Positions 1-7,887 of a stretch of DNA of 64,000 bases are shown piece by piece. A model generated the notes under the pieces. That model saw only the letters and a list, made by a program, of their open reading frames with translations. It was not told the DNA's origin and made no database searches. This DNA comes from Flavobacteriaceae bacterium (lineage in GTDB: Bacteria > Bacteroidota > Bacteroidia > Flavobacteriales > Flavobacteriaceae), in contig JABSPK010000010.1 in assembly GCA_013214065.1 (NCBI GenBank), positions 1 to 64,000 of the forward strand. The letters are read 5' to 3'. A program made the position numbers and the translations under genes. The first letter of the stretch is position 1. Each line of letters starts with the position of its first letter.

Positions 1-55
1 TCTGCTCATCTGACAATAAATTTAGCTTAATAATCCAACTTAACTTACTGTCCTA

Positions 56-505
56 TTATTGGGGGGAATTATAAACCACGAATCCGAATCGCGCCATCCA
101 TTTGGTCCTTGGATAGTCATTTAAGGTTTTTTTGGCCAACTCTAGATCCACTTTTGATTTTTCAAGATCCACAGCTTCTATTTCATCAACTTTAATCTGT
201 AGCTGGAAAGCACTGGCAAAACCACCGTTGGCCCGAAAATTTGTTGCAAACCCCTTTCTCACCATCATGTTTGGTCCACTCTTAGTTCTTTTAAATTCAG
301 CAAGATCCCGTTCCGAAAAGAAAACCGATAAACGTACAAATTCCAATTCGTAGTAATCTGACTTTAGGATAATCTCGAAAACATCGTTTGGTGATGGGAT
401 AATTGATAGTCTTTCCAATTCAAGGGGATCCATCCAGGTACTTTCAATTAAGTAGTCCAAAACCTTATCCAATATGATAACATCCTCTTTTCTTAGTCTA
501 GTCAT
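56..505 (-). CDS. Hypothetical protein, 149 aa
   Basis: I do not recognise this family. The product is soluble, with no signal peptide or membrane segment, mixed charge, an N-terminal helical part (residues 1-30) and a C-terminal part that ends in an aromatic/hydrophobic strand. The ATG start at 505 is the first in frame. It lies 25 bp downstream of a small single-TM gene on the same strand (531-749), so the two are probably one transcript. A paralog-like remnant of the upstream gene is also present (814-1011), but no second copy of this one is seen. Function unknown. Confidence 0.6.
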   Translation of the reverse strand: MTRLRKEDVIILDKVLDYLIESTWMDPLELERLSIIPSPNDVFEIILKSDYYELEFVRLSVFFSERDLAEFKRTKSGPNMMVRKGFATNFRANGGFASAFQLQIKVDEIEAVDLEKSKVDLELAKKTLNDYPRTKWMARFGFVVYNSPQ

Positions 506-530
506 TTTTATTGGGATTTGAAGTAGCTGT

Positions 531-749
531 TTACAAAAGACCGCATAACAGTAACGAGATAAATCCGCTTAAAAACATGAGTAAGACCCCTGCCATCAGC
601 ACCCATATCAGGTTCAGTGTTTTGCGTCGATAAATTTCCATCCTACTATTAATTATCCAATTCGAATACAACATTTCCATTTGTATTTCCCTATCACTTA
701 AATCCCTTCTTTCTTCTTCGAATAGTATTTGTTTTGTTGGTTTTCTCAT
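531..749 (-). CDS. Small single-TM protein, 72 aa
   Basis: The frame is open up to 854, but I place the start at the ATG at 749 because a GAGGA-like ribosome binding site lies just upstream and the paralogous frame at 814-1011 starts at the equivalent position. Residues 1-45 are charged and contain the motif SDREIQMEMLYSNW. Residues 48-70 form one strongly hydrophobic membrane segment at the C terminus, so the protein looks tail-anchored. It is likely co-transcribed with the 149-aa gene that follows. Function not recognised. Confidence 0.55.
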   Translation of the reverse strand: MRKPTKQILFEEERRDLSDREIQMEMLYSNWIINSRMEIYRRKTLNLIWVLMAGVLLMFLSGFISLLLCGLL

Positions 750-813
750 TATTCCTCGGTTTGGTTCATTCTTTACTTTGTTCGACTTACCTCCAAATAG
801 TTTTACACTTTCA

Positions 814-1011
814 TCATGGGACGAAAAAGACAATGGATGATAATACAATGCCAATTATCATCATCCAAGTGACAATAGAGGTGTTATTTCCGGTTCGCTC
901 GGTTCTCTCTTGAATTTGCTAATTCGAATAGCGTATTTCAATTTGTATTTCCCGGTCTGCCATTTTTGAACGCGGTGCATCGAAATACGGGTGCTTCTTT
1001 GATTTTTCCAT
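814..1011 (-). pseudogene. Paralog of the 72-aa TM protein, interrupted by TAG
   Basis: Reading from ATG at 1011 gives a charged N terminus with ADREIQIEIRYSN, clearly related to SDREIQMEMLYSNW of the gene at 531-749. At 919-921 the codon equivalent to Trp is TAG. The same frame continues after it for 34 more codons and encodes a hydrophobic C-terminal segment before TGA at 814-816. The layout (charged part, one TM, about 65-70 codons) matches the neighbour, so this is a tandem duplicate that carries a nonsense codon. It could instead be a 30-aa truncated product. Confidence 0.5.
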
Positions 1012-1144
1012 TTCCCTTAACTCTTAGCCCGTAATGTTAGGAATAAAAAAACTATTTGCATTAATCTAAATCAATGATTATTAAGGCTTTATTGCTTTAT
1101 TTTACTCGCATTTCAATTGGTTGTTTAGAGTTTGCTCGGAATGT

Positions 1145-1203
1145 CTAACCGGAATTTTACAAAACTTGTAGTGGCGACCTACTTGGTCGTTCGTTCCGGT
1201 TAG
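1145..1203. other. Nested inverted repeat, three-way-junction-like structure
   Basis: A perfect 10-bp outer stem (CTAACCGGAA at 1145-1154 with TTCCGGTTAG at 1194-1203) encloses two hairpins: TACAA-AAC-TTGTA and GCGACC-TACTT-GGTCGT (one G-U pair). All three single-strand joints are 3 nt, so the 59-nt element folds on paper into a symmetric three-way junction. It lies in the otherwise gene-free stretch 1012-1339 upstream of the Rrf2 gene. It could be a structured RNA, a 5' leader element or a small mobile-element relic. No protein is encoded. Confidence 0.45.
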
Positions 1204-1308
1204 CATTTTTAGGTCAGATGCTGAATCGAACTGATCTAATAAACGTGTAGACCAGGTCAACCGATCCAAAGGAGGAAATGAGACTGCATGAACACCACTT
1301 TATTTAAG

Positions 1309-1323
1309 TACATTTGTAATGTA
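1309..1323. promoter_or_regulatory. Perfect dyad upstream of Rrf2 gene (candidate operator)
   Basis: TACATT-TGT-AATGTA is a perfect 15-bp palindrome 16 bp before the TTG start of the Rrf2-type regulator. Its position suits autoregulation, which is common for this family. It overlaps further TGTAAT/ATAACA sequence at 1320-1334. No binding data; inferred from symmetry and position. Confidence 0.35.
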
Positions 1324-1339
1324 ATAAAATAACATACAG

Positions 1340-1753
1340 TTGGTTAGGAGCAAATTTGCCATTGCAACACATATCATGACCTTTCTGGCTACCTACACTG
1401 ATGAATGGATAACATCGAGTCATTTGGCCAAGAGTATCAACATCAACGCCGCGATTGTGCGAAAAGAACTTTCCGCCTTAAGGGAAAGCAACCTCATCGA
1501 AAGTAAGGAAGGTAAATATGGTGGAGTAAAACTTCAAAGGGCCTCTAGTGAAATTACTTTGGGGGATATCTTTAAATCCGTAAAAGGAGAAGCTCATATT
1601 TTAGGTTTTTCCAAAAACGATGGCAATCCCAACTGCCAAGTTGGTCGGAGTATGAAAGACAATTTAGGTGTCATCTATGATGAGATGGACGCTATGATCG
1701 AATCGAGTCTTTCGAGAACTACCCTTGAAGAATTTAAAAACCGCTTCAGGTAA
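1340..1753 (+). CDS. Rrf2-family transcriptional regulator
   Basis: 137 residues, the usual length for Rrf2 proteins. The N terminus (SKFAIATHIMTFLA), then a winged helix-turn-helix with residues about 25-65 (SSHLAKSININAAIVRKEL), and the basic wing with KYGGVKL are typical of the family. Only one cysteine is visible (CQVG, about residue 95), so it lacks the three-Cys cluster of iron-sulfur members such as IscR and is closer to YwnA/NsrR-like members without a cluster. The TTG at 1340 is chosen because the N-terminal motif begins immediately after it; no ATG precedes it in frame. It probably controls itself and perhaps the SnoaL-like genes downstream. Confidence 0.85.
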   Translation: MVRSKFAIATHIMTFLATYTDEWITSSHLAKSININAAIVRKELSALRESNLIESKEGKYGGVKLQRASSEITLGDIFKSVKGEAHILGFSKNDGNPNCQVGRSMKDNLGVIYDEMDAMIESSLSRTTLEEFKNRFR

Positions 1754-1903
1754 TCCATATCAATATTACCATCGGTATCGCAAGCGCCGACCGCTCCATT
1801 GTACTTGAAAATAAACGCAAGCAGTTGACAAGCTAGTAGGGCTGTTGATTACGATATCATAGTATTACAAATCAACATGTCCTTATTCTTGCATTTTTTA
1901 TAC

Positions 1904-1922
1904 TGTAATTTTTTTTATTACA
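1904..1922. promoter_or_regulatory. Dyad TGTAAT-N7-ATTACA, candidate operator
   Basis: Inverted repeat with 6-bp arms and a T7 spacer, 51 bp before the start of the first SnoaL-like gene. A dyad with the same arms and the same spacer length lies in front of the SDR gene at 5569-5587. This suggests that one regulator (the HxlR or Rrf2 protein encoded here) acts at both promoters. Inferred from sequence symmetry only. Confidence 0.35.
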
Positions 1923-1973
1923 TTTATATCGTGTAAAAGAGTCATTCTTACTAATCCGCAAAATCAACGCAAA

Positions 1974-2756
1974 ATGAAAAGTCAGAAAGAACAATTAAAA
2001 CAAGCAATGGATGCCTTATTCAAAGAATTCGACGTATCCAAAATGAAAGAACTGTATACCCAAGATTACGTACAGCACAATCCTCATGTTCCTACAGGGT
2101 TGGATGCCGTTATTGGTTTATTGCCTGCCTTGGAAGAAAGTGGATTCAGCTACACTACACATCGCTGCATTGAGGATGGCGATTTGCTAGCGACGCATAC
2201 TTCTTATAGCAATGCCGAAGTTTTTGGAGCAGCTGAAGTTGTAGCTTTCGATATTTGGAGAATGGAGGACGGTCAGGTTGCAGAGCATTGGGACGCCATC
2301 ATTCCTAAATTCGAAGAAACCGCTAGTGGTCGTAGTCAAGTGGATGGACCAACCGAAATCGGTGACCTTGATAAAACCAACGATAACAAAACGCTAGTAG
2401 CACAATTCATGAAAGATATCCTCATGGGTCAAAACCCAGACAGAATCGGCGACTATATCAATCAAACACATTACCACCAGCACAATCCTCAAATCGAAGA
2501 TGGTTTAGAAGGTTTGTTCAAAACCATCAATGAACTGACTAACCAAGGTAATATGTTCAAATACTTCAAGGTACATCGAATCATTGGTGAAGGAAATTTC
2601 GTTTTAGCCCAAAGCGAAGGGGAATGGAGTGATAAGCCGACCGCATTTTACGATCTCTTCCGACTAAAAAATGGCCAGTTAGTGGAGCACTGGGACGTCA
2701 TCCAAGAAATCCCCCCCAGATGGCCCATACGAACGGAATGTTCTAAAAAAATTTAA
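1974..2756 (+). CDS. Tandem SnoaL/NTF2-like protein, cytosolic copy
   Basis: 260 residues made of two NTF2-like (SnoaL-type) domains, about residues 1-120 and 135-250. Each has the recurring pattern Y.QHNP, a GD/GEGN-type turn and EHWD near its end. No signal peptide. It is a close paralog of the next gene, which is a lipoprotein. Family members are small cone-shaped cyclases or hydrolases acting on unknown small molecules; the exact reaction cannot be read from sequence. The C terminus is odd: after a run of seven C (2711-2717) the frame ends in RWPIRTECSKKI, while one extra C would give QMAHTNGMF, matching QMAHTNTMF of the paralog and ending at 2746. This is an apparent frameshift of the last few codons, probably mild in effect. 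Confidence 0.8.
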   Translation: MKSQKEQLKQAMDALFKEFDVSKMKELYTQDYVQHNPHVPTGLDAVIGLLPALEESGFSYTTHRCIEDGDLLATHTSYSNAEVFGAAEVVAFDIWRMEDGQVAEHWDAIIPKFEETASGRSQVDGPTEIGDLDKTNDNKTLVAQFMKDILMGQNPDRIGDYINQTHYHQHNPQIEDGLEGLFKTINELTNQGNMFKYFKVHRIIGEGNFVLAQSEGEWSDKPTAFYDLFRLKNGQLVEHWDVIQEIPPRWPIRTECSKKI

Positions 2757-2789
2757 ACATAACTGTAACTATTTAAATTACTATTAATA

Positions 2790-3668
2790 ATGGATATGAA
2801 AGCTAATCACCTCATCATCGTAAGCCTTCTGTTTTGTTGCTCAATTGGTTGCAATCCTAACAAAAGTAAATCAGGAGCAAACCCACAATTGACGCAGAAC
2901 GACGATATAAGACCCAATCAAAAAGCATTGGTCAAAAAAGGGATGGACGCCTTGTTCAAAGATTTTGATGAAGCCACGGTTCGCGAGGTATTCGCAACTG
3001 ATTACATCCAACACAACCCCAATGTAGCAACAGGTTTAGAACCCGTAATCGCCCTCTTACCGATTTTGAAGGATGCGGGCTTCGGTTACGACACATATCG
3101 TATTATCGAAGATGGCGATTTGGTGCTTACCCACACGGCATATCACAATGCCAAAATATTCGGAGCTGAGGAAGTAATCGCCTTTGATATTTGGCGAATA
3201 GAAGCCGATCGGATTGTTGAACATTGGGATGCAATTATCCCAAAGTACGAAGTTACCGCTAGTGGAAGATCTCAAATTGATGGAATCACCCAACTTACCG
3301 ATCTTGATAAAACCCAAGAAAATAAAGACTTTGTAGCTATTTTCGTTAATGAAGCTTTGATTAAGGAGGATTTCTCGGTAATGGGGGATTTTATAAAAAA
3401 CGGTCTCTATGACCAGCATAATCCAATGGTGAAAGATGGACCTAAAGCACTTCAAGAGGTAATCGCTGTTTCCGGATTGAAAAACCACAAAATCCACAGG
3501 ATTATCGGCGAAGGCAATTTCGTACTGACCCAATGCGAAGGCTTATGGAACGGTAAACCACAGGCCATTTACGACCTTTTTCGGATACATAATGGAGCAA
3601 TTATAGAGCACTGGGATGTAATCCAGGAGATTCCGGATCAAATGGCCCATACCAATACGATGTTCTAA
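2790..3668 (+). CDS. Tandem SnoaL/NTF2-like lipoprotein
   Basis: 292 residues. The N terminus is a lipoprotein signal (hydrophobic stretch LIIVSLLFCCSIGC, lipid cysteine near residue 21) followed by a polar linker. Two NTF2-like domains then align along their length with the preceding gene (IQHNPNVATG, EHWDAIIPKYE, DQHNPMVKDG, EHWDVIQEIP). So the same two-domain enzyme or binding unit exists once in the cytosol and once exported and membrane-anchored. ATG at 2790 or the next ATG at 2796 could be the start; 2796 gives the more usual MKAN signal. The gap to the preceding gene is short, so co-transcription is likely. Substrate unknown. Confidence 0.8.
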   Translation: MDMKANHLIIVSLLFCCSIGCNPNKSKSGANPQLTQNDDIRPNQKALVKKGMDALFKDFDEATVREVFATDYIQHNPNVATGLEPVIALLPILKDAGFGYDTYRIIEDGDLVLTHTAYHNAKIFGAEEVIAFDIWRIEADRIVEHWDAIIPKYEVTASGRSQIDGITQLTDLDKTQENKDFVAIFVNEALIKEDFSVMGDFIKNGLYDQHNPMVKDGPKALQEVIAVSGLKNHKIHRIIGEGNFVLTQCEGLWNGKPQAIYDLFRIHNGAIIEHWDVIQEIPDQMAHTNTMF

Positions 3669-3877
3669 AAATTCCGATTCCCCATTAAACACCGCAGGAA
3701 GTCATTTGCAAGCAATTTGGGTCCAACCTGAATGGTTAAGAATGCAAATAATTTGATTTACCGAAGTTCGAATCGGATAGCCTGAAGTCAGCTGCCATGG
3801 TTTAAAATAACCTTAATCCAAAAACATGCTTTCGGTCTTGAGGAAATGTTTCTCAATAAAATCAAGTCAAAATTCCA

Positions 3878-5092
3878 ATGCAGCTTCCAGTTATACCATC
3901 CAATGAAATCGAACGGTTAAGGGCCTTATCCAAAATCAACCTCAACGGCAAAGAAGTAATAGAACGCTTTGATAAGTTCATTGATGTTCTCTCATATGCG
4001 CTAAAAGTTCCAATTGCCTATCTTTCTTCAATCGGCGAATGCAAACAGTTCATCCATGCTTCATCAGGTATAGACTTTACCATCTCGGAACGAAAAGATT
4101 CATTTTGTTCACACACTATTAACCAAACTGTACCTTTGATCATTGAGGACACCCTTGAAGATATAAGGTTCTACAATAGCCCTTTAGTCGTACAATCGCC
4201 CCATATCCGTTTTTATGCCGGTATTCCACTTATTACTGTAGACGGTTACGCAGTGGGTTCGGTCTGTATTGCCGACACTTCCCCTAGAAAACTAAAAGAA
4301 CAAGAGCTCAAGGTTTTTTCGGATTTTGGAATATTGGCCCACGATCATTTCTTTAGGAAAGAGGTTCTTGAGATTCCTGTTATCAAAGAACCGTCTGAAA
4401 AGGTGTTTTTGAAGAAAGAAGCCAATTCGAATCAAGATTCCCTATTCAGGAAAATCTTTGGAAAATATCTCAGTGAATCCCTATTGCAATCCCTTATAGA
4501 TAACCAAAGAAATCTCGAGCTTGGTGGTGTGGAAGTTTATGCCACGGTACTGATCAGTGACTTGAGGGGGTTTACACCACTCTCAGAAAAAATAGGGGCG
4601 AAAGCCGTTGTCGACGTGCTGAACATCTACCTCGAAGCGATGATAGAAACGATTCATGCACATGGCGGCTATGTAAACGAAATCTTGGGTGATGGTATGT
4701 TAGTGGTCTTCGGGGTTCCTACCAAGATGGATCATGACGCACTGGCCGCAATTCAATGTGCGAACTCCATGCACCATAAGTTATCAATGGTCAATGAACG
4801 TTTACAAAAAATGCGGTTACCTCCCTTGGAAATGGGTATTGGAATAAACTCCGGACGGCTGATCGCTGGAAACATCGGTTCAAAAAAAAGAATGAAATAT
4901 GGAGTGGTGGGCAGCACGGTCAATGTCGCCGCCCGAATCGAATCCTTGACAGTCGGCGGGCAGACATTGGTGTCGGAAAGGACCTATCAAGAAGTGCACC
5001 ATTTACTTAGGGCCCAGGGAAAACTTAGAGTAAAAATCAAAGGTATTGAGCATTCGGTGACCATTTATGATCTCTCTACCTTGGAAACCTAA
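3878..5092 (+). CDS. GAF domain / class III nucleotide cyclase
   Basis: 404 residues. Residues about 20-160 form a GAF sensor domain; residues about 220-400 form a class III cyclase catalytic domain with metal ligands D228 (SDLRGFT) and D272 (LGDG), and the transition-state pair N349 and R353 (VNVAARIE). The residue that is Lys in adenylate cyclases is Glu here (E268, in VNEILGD) and the Thr/Asp position is Gly (G342, in KYGVVG). Glu plus Gly/Cys at these sites is associated with guanylate cyclases, so cGMP production is plausible. No membrane segment; predicted cytosolic, dimeric, GAF-controlled. It stands alone, convergent with the HxlR gene. Confidence 0.85.
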   Translation: MQLPVIPSNEIERLRALSKINLNGKEVIERFDKFIDVLSYALKVPIAYLSSIGECKQFIHASSGIDFTISERKDSFCSHTINQTVPLIIEDTLEDIRFYNSPLVVQSPHIRFYAGIPLITVDGYAVGSVCIADTSPRKLKEQELKVFSDFGILAHDHFFRKEVLEIPVIKEPSEKVFLKKEANSNQDSLFRKIFGKYLSESLLQSLIDNQRNLELGGVEVYATVLISDLRGFTPLSEKIGAKAVVDVLNIYLEAMIETIHAHGGYVNEILGDGMLVVFGVPTKMDHDALAAIQCANSMHHKLSMVNERLQKMRLPPLEMGIGINSGRLIAGNIGSKKRMKYGVVGSTVNVAARIESLTVGGQTLVSERTYQEVHHLLRAQGKLRVKIKGIEHSVTIYDLSTLET

Positions 5093-5140
5093 TCATTATC
5101 CTTGGAATGCCCGACCCCTATGATTCATTCCCCTCGTGAT

Positions 5141-5503
5141 TTAATTGAGCAATGTACGGGTAAAGGGACGCACTTTGTTGCCCCAAGAATCAATTGCTTT
5201 GATCAATGGAATAAATTCCTCACCCGCTTGGGTCAAAGAATATCGTACATCCTTCGATGAAACGTCCACATTTCGATCTATTAAGCCCTTGGCCTCCAAA
5301 TCCTTAAGGCTTTGCGAAAGCATTTTCTCAGAAATCCCTTCGATTGTCTTCAGAAGGACCCCGTAACGGTCCGCTCCATTAAAAATAGACCATAAGACGT
5401 TAAAAGTCCACCTACCCTTTAACAGGATCATTGCGTAAGCAAGGCCACAAGAATCTTCTAGTCTTTTTTCGTTTTTAAAATTGGTTGAACTTGATTTTCT
5501 CAT
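5141..5503 (-). CDS. HxlR-family transcriptional regulator
   Basis: About 120 residues, single winged-helix domain of the HxlR type (ILLKGRWTFNVLW, then ISEKMLSQSLKDLEAKGLIDR as recognition part, and YSLTQAGEE as wing). One cysteine is conserved near the start (DSCGLAYA), a position used for redox or electrophile sensing in HxlR proteins such as YodB; whether it senses here is inference. I place the start at ATG 5503 rather than GTG 5512. It is divergent from an SDR gene, and a dyad lies between them (5569-5587), so control of that oxidoreductase is the natural reading. Confidence 0.88.
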   Translation of the reverse strand: MRKSSSTNFKNEKRLEDSCGLAYAMILLKGRWTFNVLWSIFNGADRYGVLLKTIEGISEKMLSQSLKDLEAKGLIDRNVDVSSKDVRYSLTQAGEEFIPLIKAIDSWGNKVRPFTRTLLN

Positions 5504-5568
5504 AGAACGCACTTAATTGTATGTAGTGAAATAGTTGAATCGTTCTAAGATAGCTCTTAACTTTAAAC

Positions 5569-5587
5569 TGTAACATAATTAATTACA
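5569..5587. promoter_or_regulatory. Dyad TGTAAC-N7-ATTACA in the HxlR/SDR intergenic region
   Basis: Imperfect 19-bp inverted repeat 16 bp before the SDR start codon and 65 bp from the HxlR start. Its arms and spacing match the dyad at 1904-1922. HxlR proteins bind dyads in such divergent intergenic regions, which makes it the best operator candidate here. Confidence 0.4.
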
Positions 5588-5603
5588 TAAAATTTAAAGG
5601 AAC

Positions 5604-6350
5604 ATGAAATTAAAGGACAAAGTTGCCGTAATCACCGGAGGAAATAGTGGAATAGGGCTGGAAACTGCGAAACTATTCCATCAGCATGGTGCGAAAGTAG
5701 TTATTACAGGGCGGAGAAAAGCCGTTGTCGAAGCGGCTGCCAAAGAAGCTGGGGCCGATGTCATCGGAATGGTTTCGGACGCTTCCAATTTAAGCGATAT
5801 CGATCGTCTTTATTCCAAGGTGCATCAGACCTTTGGAAGATTGGATATTCTGTTTCTAAATGCCGGAATGGCCTTTTTCGCTCCATTGGAAGCCATAACG
5901 GAAGAAACGTTTGACCGACTTTCAAACACCAACTTCAAAGGTCTGTTCTTCAACGTCCAAAAGGCAGTTCCATATATGCAAAATGGAGGGTCCATCGTCT
6001 TATGTACTTCGGCCGCGGGATTGATCGGTTCACCTACCACAAATGTTTATGCGGCGACCAAAGCCGCAGTTCGCAATTTTGCCCGATCACTCTCGGCCGA
6101 ACTTTTGCCCAAAGGCATTCGGGTCAATGGAATATCACCTGGCCCTGTTGAAACCCCCATTATGAAAAAAGTAGGGATTCCTTTAGACGTGCTCGATGAA
6201 GTAAAAGCCGGTTTCGGGGCTGAAAATCCAATGAAACGAATTGGGAATCCAATCGAAATCGCCCGTGGAGTGTTGTATCTCGCATCGGAGGATTCAAGTT
6301 GGGTCGCTGGAATCGATCTTGCAATTGATGGTGGACTCACCCAACTTTAA
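5604..6350 (+). CDS. SDR-family NAD(P)-dependent oxidoreductase
   Basis: 248 residues, classical short-chain dehydrogenase length. It has the cofactor motif TGGNSGIG near residue 11, LNAG in the fourth strand, catalytic Ser in LCTSAAG and the YAATK active-site motif, and ends with the VAGIDLAIDGGLTQL terminus common in the family. The GR after TG in strand 2 (VITGRRKA) suits NADP(H) binding. It is divergent from HxlR and followed 18 bp later by a second SDR, so these form an operon that is probably induced by the HxlR signal. Substrate not predictable. Confidence 0.92.
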   Translation: MKLKDKVAVITGGNSGIGLETAKLFHQHGAKVVITGRRKAVVEAAAKEAGADVIGMVSDASNLSDIDRLYSKVHQTFGRLDILFLNAGMAFFAPLEAITEETFDRLSNTNFKGLFFNVQKAVPYMQNGGSIVLCTSAAGLIGSPTTNVYAATKAAVRNFARSLSAELLPKGIRVNGISPGPVETPIMKKVGIPLDVLDEVKAGFGAENPMKRIGNPIEIARGVLYLASEDSSWVAGIDLAIDGGLTQL

Positions 6351-6368
6351 CTTCTAACACTTTTGAAC

Positions 6369-7214
6369 ATGAAAACTGTAAGAAATAAGACGGTTCTAAT
6401 CACTGGGGCGTCATCGGGTTTGGGAAAAAATCTTGCCCAGGAGCTCTTAAAAAAAGGGGCGAAGGTTGCAGCAACTTTTCGAAAACAAGATCAGATCATC
6501 GATTTTGAAAAAGAAAATCCGGAAGCTTTGGGGGTTCTTATGGATATCACGGATACGCAAATGATTGAAAAAGGGGTAGCAAAAGTAATTGAACGATTTG
6601 GCACGATTGATATACTTGCGAACAATGCCGGTGTGGGTGCTATAGGAGCCGTTGAGGAAACCTCTGAAGAGGAAACACAAAAAATATTCGAAATCAACTT
6701 TTTTGGAGGGCTCCGATTGATACGAAGCGTGATTCCATTGATGCGGAATCAACATAGCGGGCATATCGTGTTATTCTCCGCTATCGGGGGTTTTCACGGC
6801 GTACCTGGATTTGGATTGTACGCGTCGGCAAAAGGGGCAACGCAAATTTTAGGAGAAAGCCTCTCCATCGAGTTAAAGGGTTTTGGCGTTGATGTAACGA
6901 TCCTTACCATCGGGCTTTTTGATACCGGAATGGCCACAAGGGTACTTTGGTCCAAAAACCAGATTCAAAGTTATGAGAACACGCCTACCGCGGATTTCAA
7001 GCAAATGATACGACAACTACCTGGCAAAGAACCCAATGACCCCAACAAGGCTGCACATGCCATCATAGCTATTCTGGAAAGCGAAAACCCACCACTACAC
7101 ACCGCTTTAGGAGCCGACGCCTTATCAGGAATGCGAAAAAAAATGCATGACTTGGAGATAGAACTGAAAGTTTGGGAAGTCAATGCTTCTTCAACGTCCA
7201 AAAACCAACGCTAA
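6369..7214 (+). CDS. SDR-family oxidoreductase, longer type
   Basis: About 281 residues from the ATG at 6369 (a TTG at 6363 is also in frame). It has TGASSGLG at residues 10-17, NNAG, catalytic Ser in LFSAIGG and YASAKGA. It belongs to the 'classical' SDR group with an extended C terminus, similar to proteins annotated as oxidoreductases of the YusZ type. It follows the first SDR and precedes an NTF2-like gene in the same direction, which suggests one transcript under HxlR control. Pairing of two SDRs with an NTF2-like protein is often seen in small detoxification operons; the substrate is unknown. Confidence 0.9.
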   Translation: MKTVRNKTVLITGASSGLGKNLAQELLKKGAKVAATFRKQDQIIDFEKENPEALGVLMDITDTQMIEKGVAKVIERFGTIDILANNAGVGAIGAVEETSEEETQKIFEINFFGGLRLIRSVIPLMRNQHSGHIVLFSAIGGFHGVPGFGLYASAKGATQILGESLSIELKGFGVDVTILTIGLFDTGMATRVLWSKNQIQSYENTPTADFKQMIRQLPGKEPNDPNKAAHAIIAILESENPPLHTALGADALSGMRKKMHDLEIELKVWEVNASSTSKNQR

Positions 7215-7250
7215 TAGTATTATCAATATTCAACTTAAAATTTTCACTTA

Positions 7251-7646
7251 ATGTTAAAAGAAAAACAACACTTCGTACAGGTTTTGAATCAATATCAAAA
7301 AGCCACAAACACCGCAAATGCCGTATTGGCCGCAGGCTTATACAAACAAGACGCGATTATGATACCCGCCAACTTCGGCACAAATCATGGAGCAAAGGCC
7401 ATCTTTGAATTTTACGATTATGCCTTTTCATTGTTGCAACTAACTCTTGAGTTTCAAATAGAACTAGAAGAAATTACGGTAATGGGGCACTTTGCATACG
7501 CAACTACAACATCAACAGGAACGCGTTTGATCAGGGAAACCGGTGAGATTGTACCTGAGAACAATCGCGAATTATGGCTATTTGAAAAAATCGAGGGTCA
7601 GTGGAAAATTGCTCGGTATATGTTCAATATCCCACCGGTTGGATAA
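7251..7646 (+). CDS. NTF2-like / DUF4440-type protein
   Basis: 131 residues, a single NTF2-like fold with the N-terminal helix pair (FVQVLNQYQKATNTANAVLAAGLY), the central strand set and the closing strand pattern ELWLFEKIEGQWKIARYMFN typical of DUF4440/SgcJ-type proteins. No signal peptide, presumed cytosolic. It is the third gene of the SDR operon, 36 bp after the second SDR. Such proteins can be isomerases, dehydratases or stress-related binding proteins; no catalytic residue can be named with confidence. Confidence 0.8.
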   Translation: MLKEKQHFVQVLNQYQKATNTANAVLAAGLYKQDAIMIPANFGTNHGAKAIFEFYDYAFSLLQLTLEFQIELEEITVMGHFAYATTTSTGTRLIRETGEIVPENNRELWLFEKIEGQWKIARYMFNIPPVG

Positions 7647-7887
7647 ACCAATCGAAAACGAATTAAAAAAAGTGAAAAAGAGCACTTTGGTTAAAATGAT
7701 AACTAAAATTGAAATAGAAAATAGAATTTAACCGCAAAACCAATTTTTAATGTTTGAGACCACCTATGTTATAAGGCAAAGATTTCAAACCTTGTTCAAT
7801 CCAAGAAAGAAACGTTTTGGAACTCCGTAAGGTTTAGCGGCAATTCCAGGAACAACCTTACATCTTTAGATATGCGGGGATCGACCG

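Noticed and set aside
1139-1210. Integron attC site
   Set aside because: The ends GTCTAAC and GTTAG resemble attC R-boxes and the size is about 59 bp, but the stem next to them is fully paired without an unpaired spacer or extrahelical bases, GTTAGCA does not fit GTTRRRY, and no integrase or cassette array is present.
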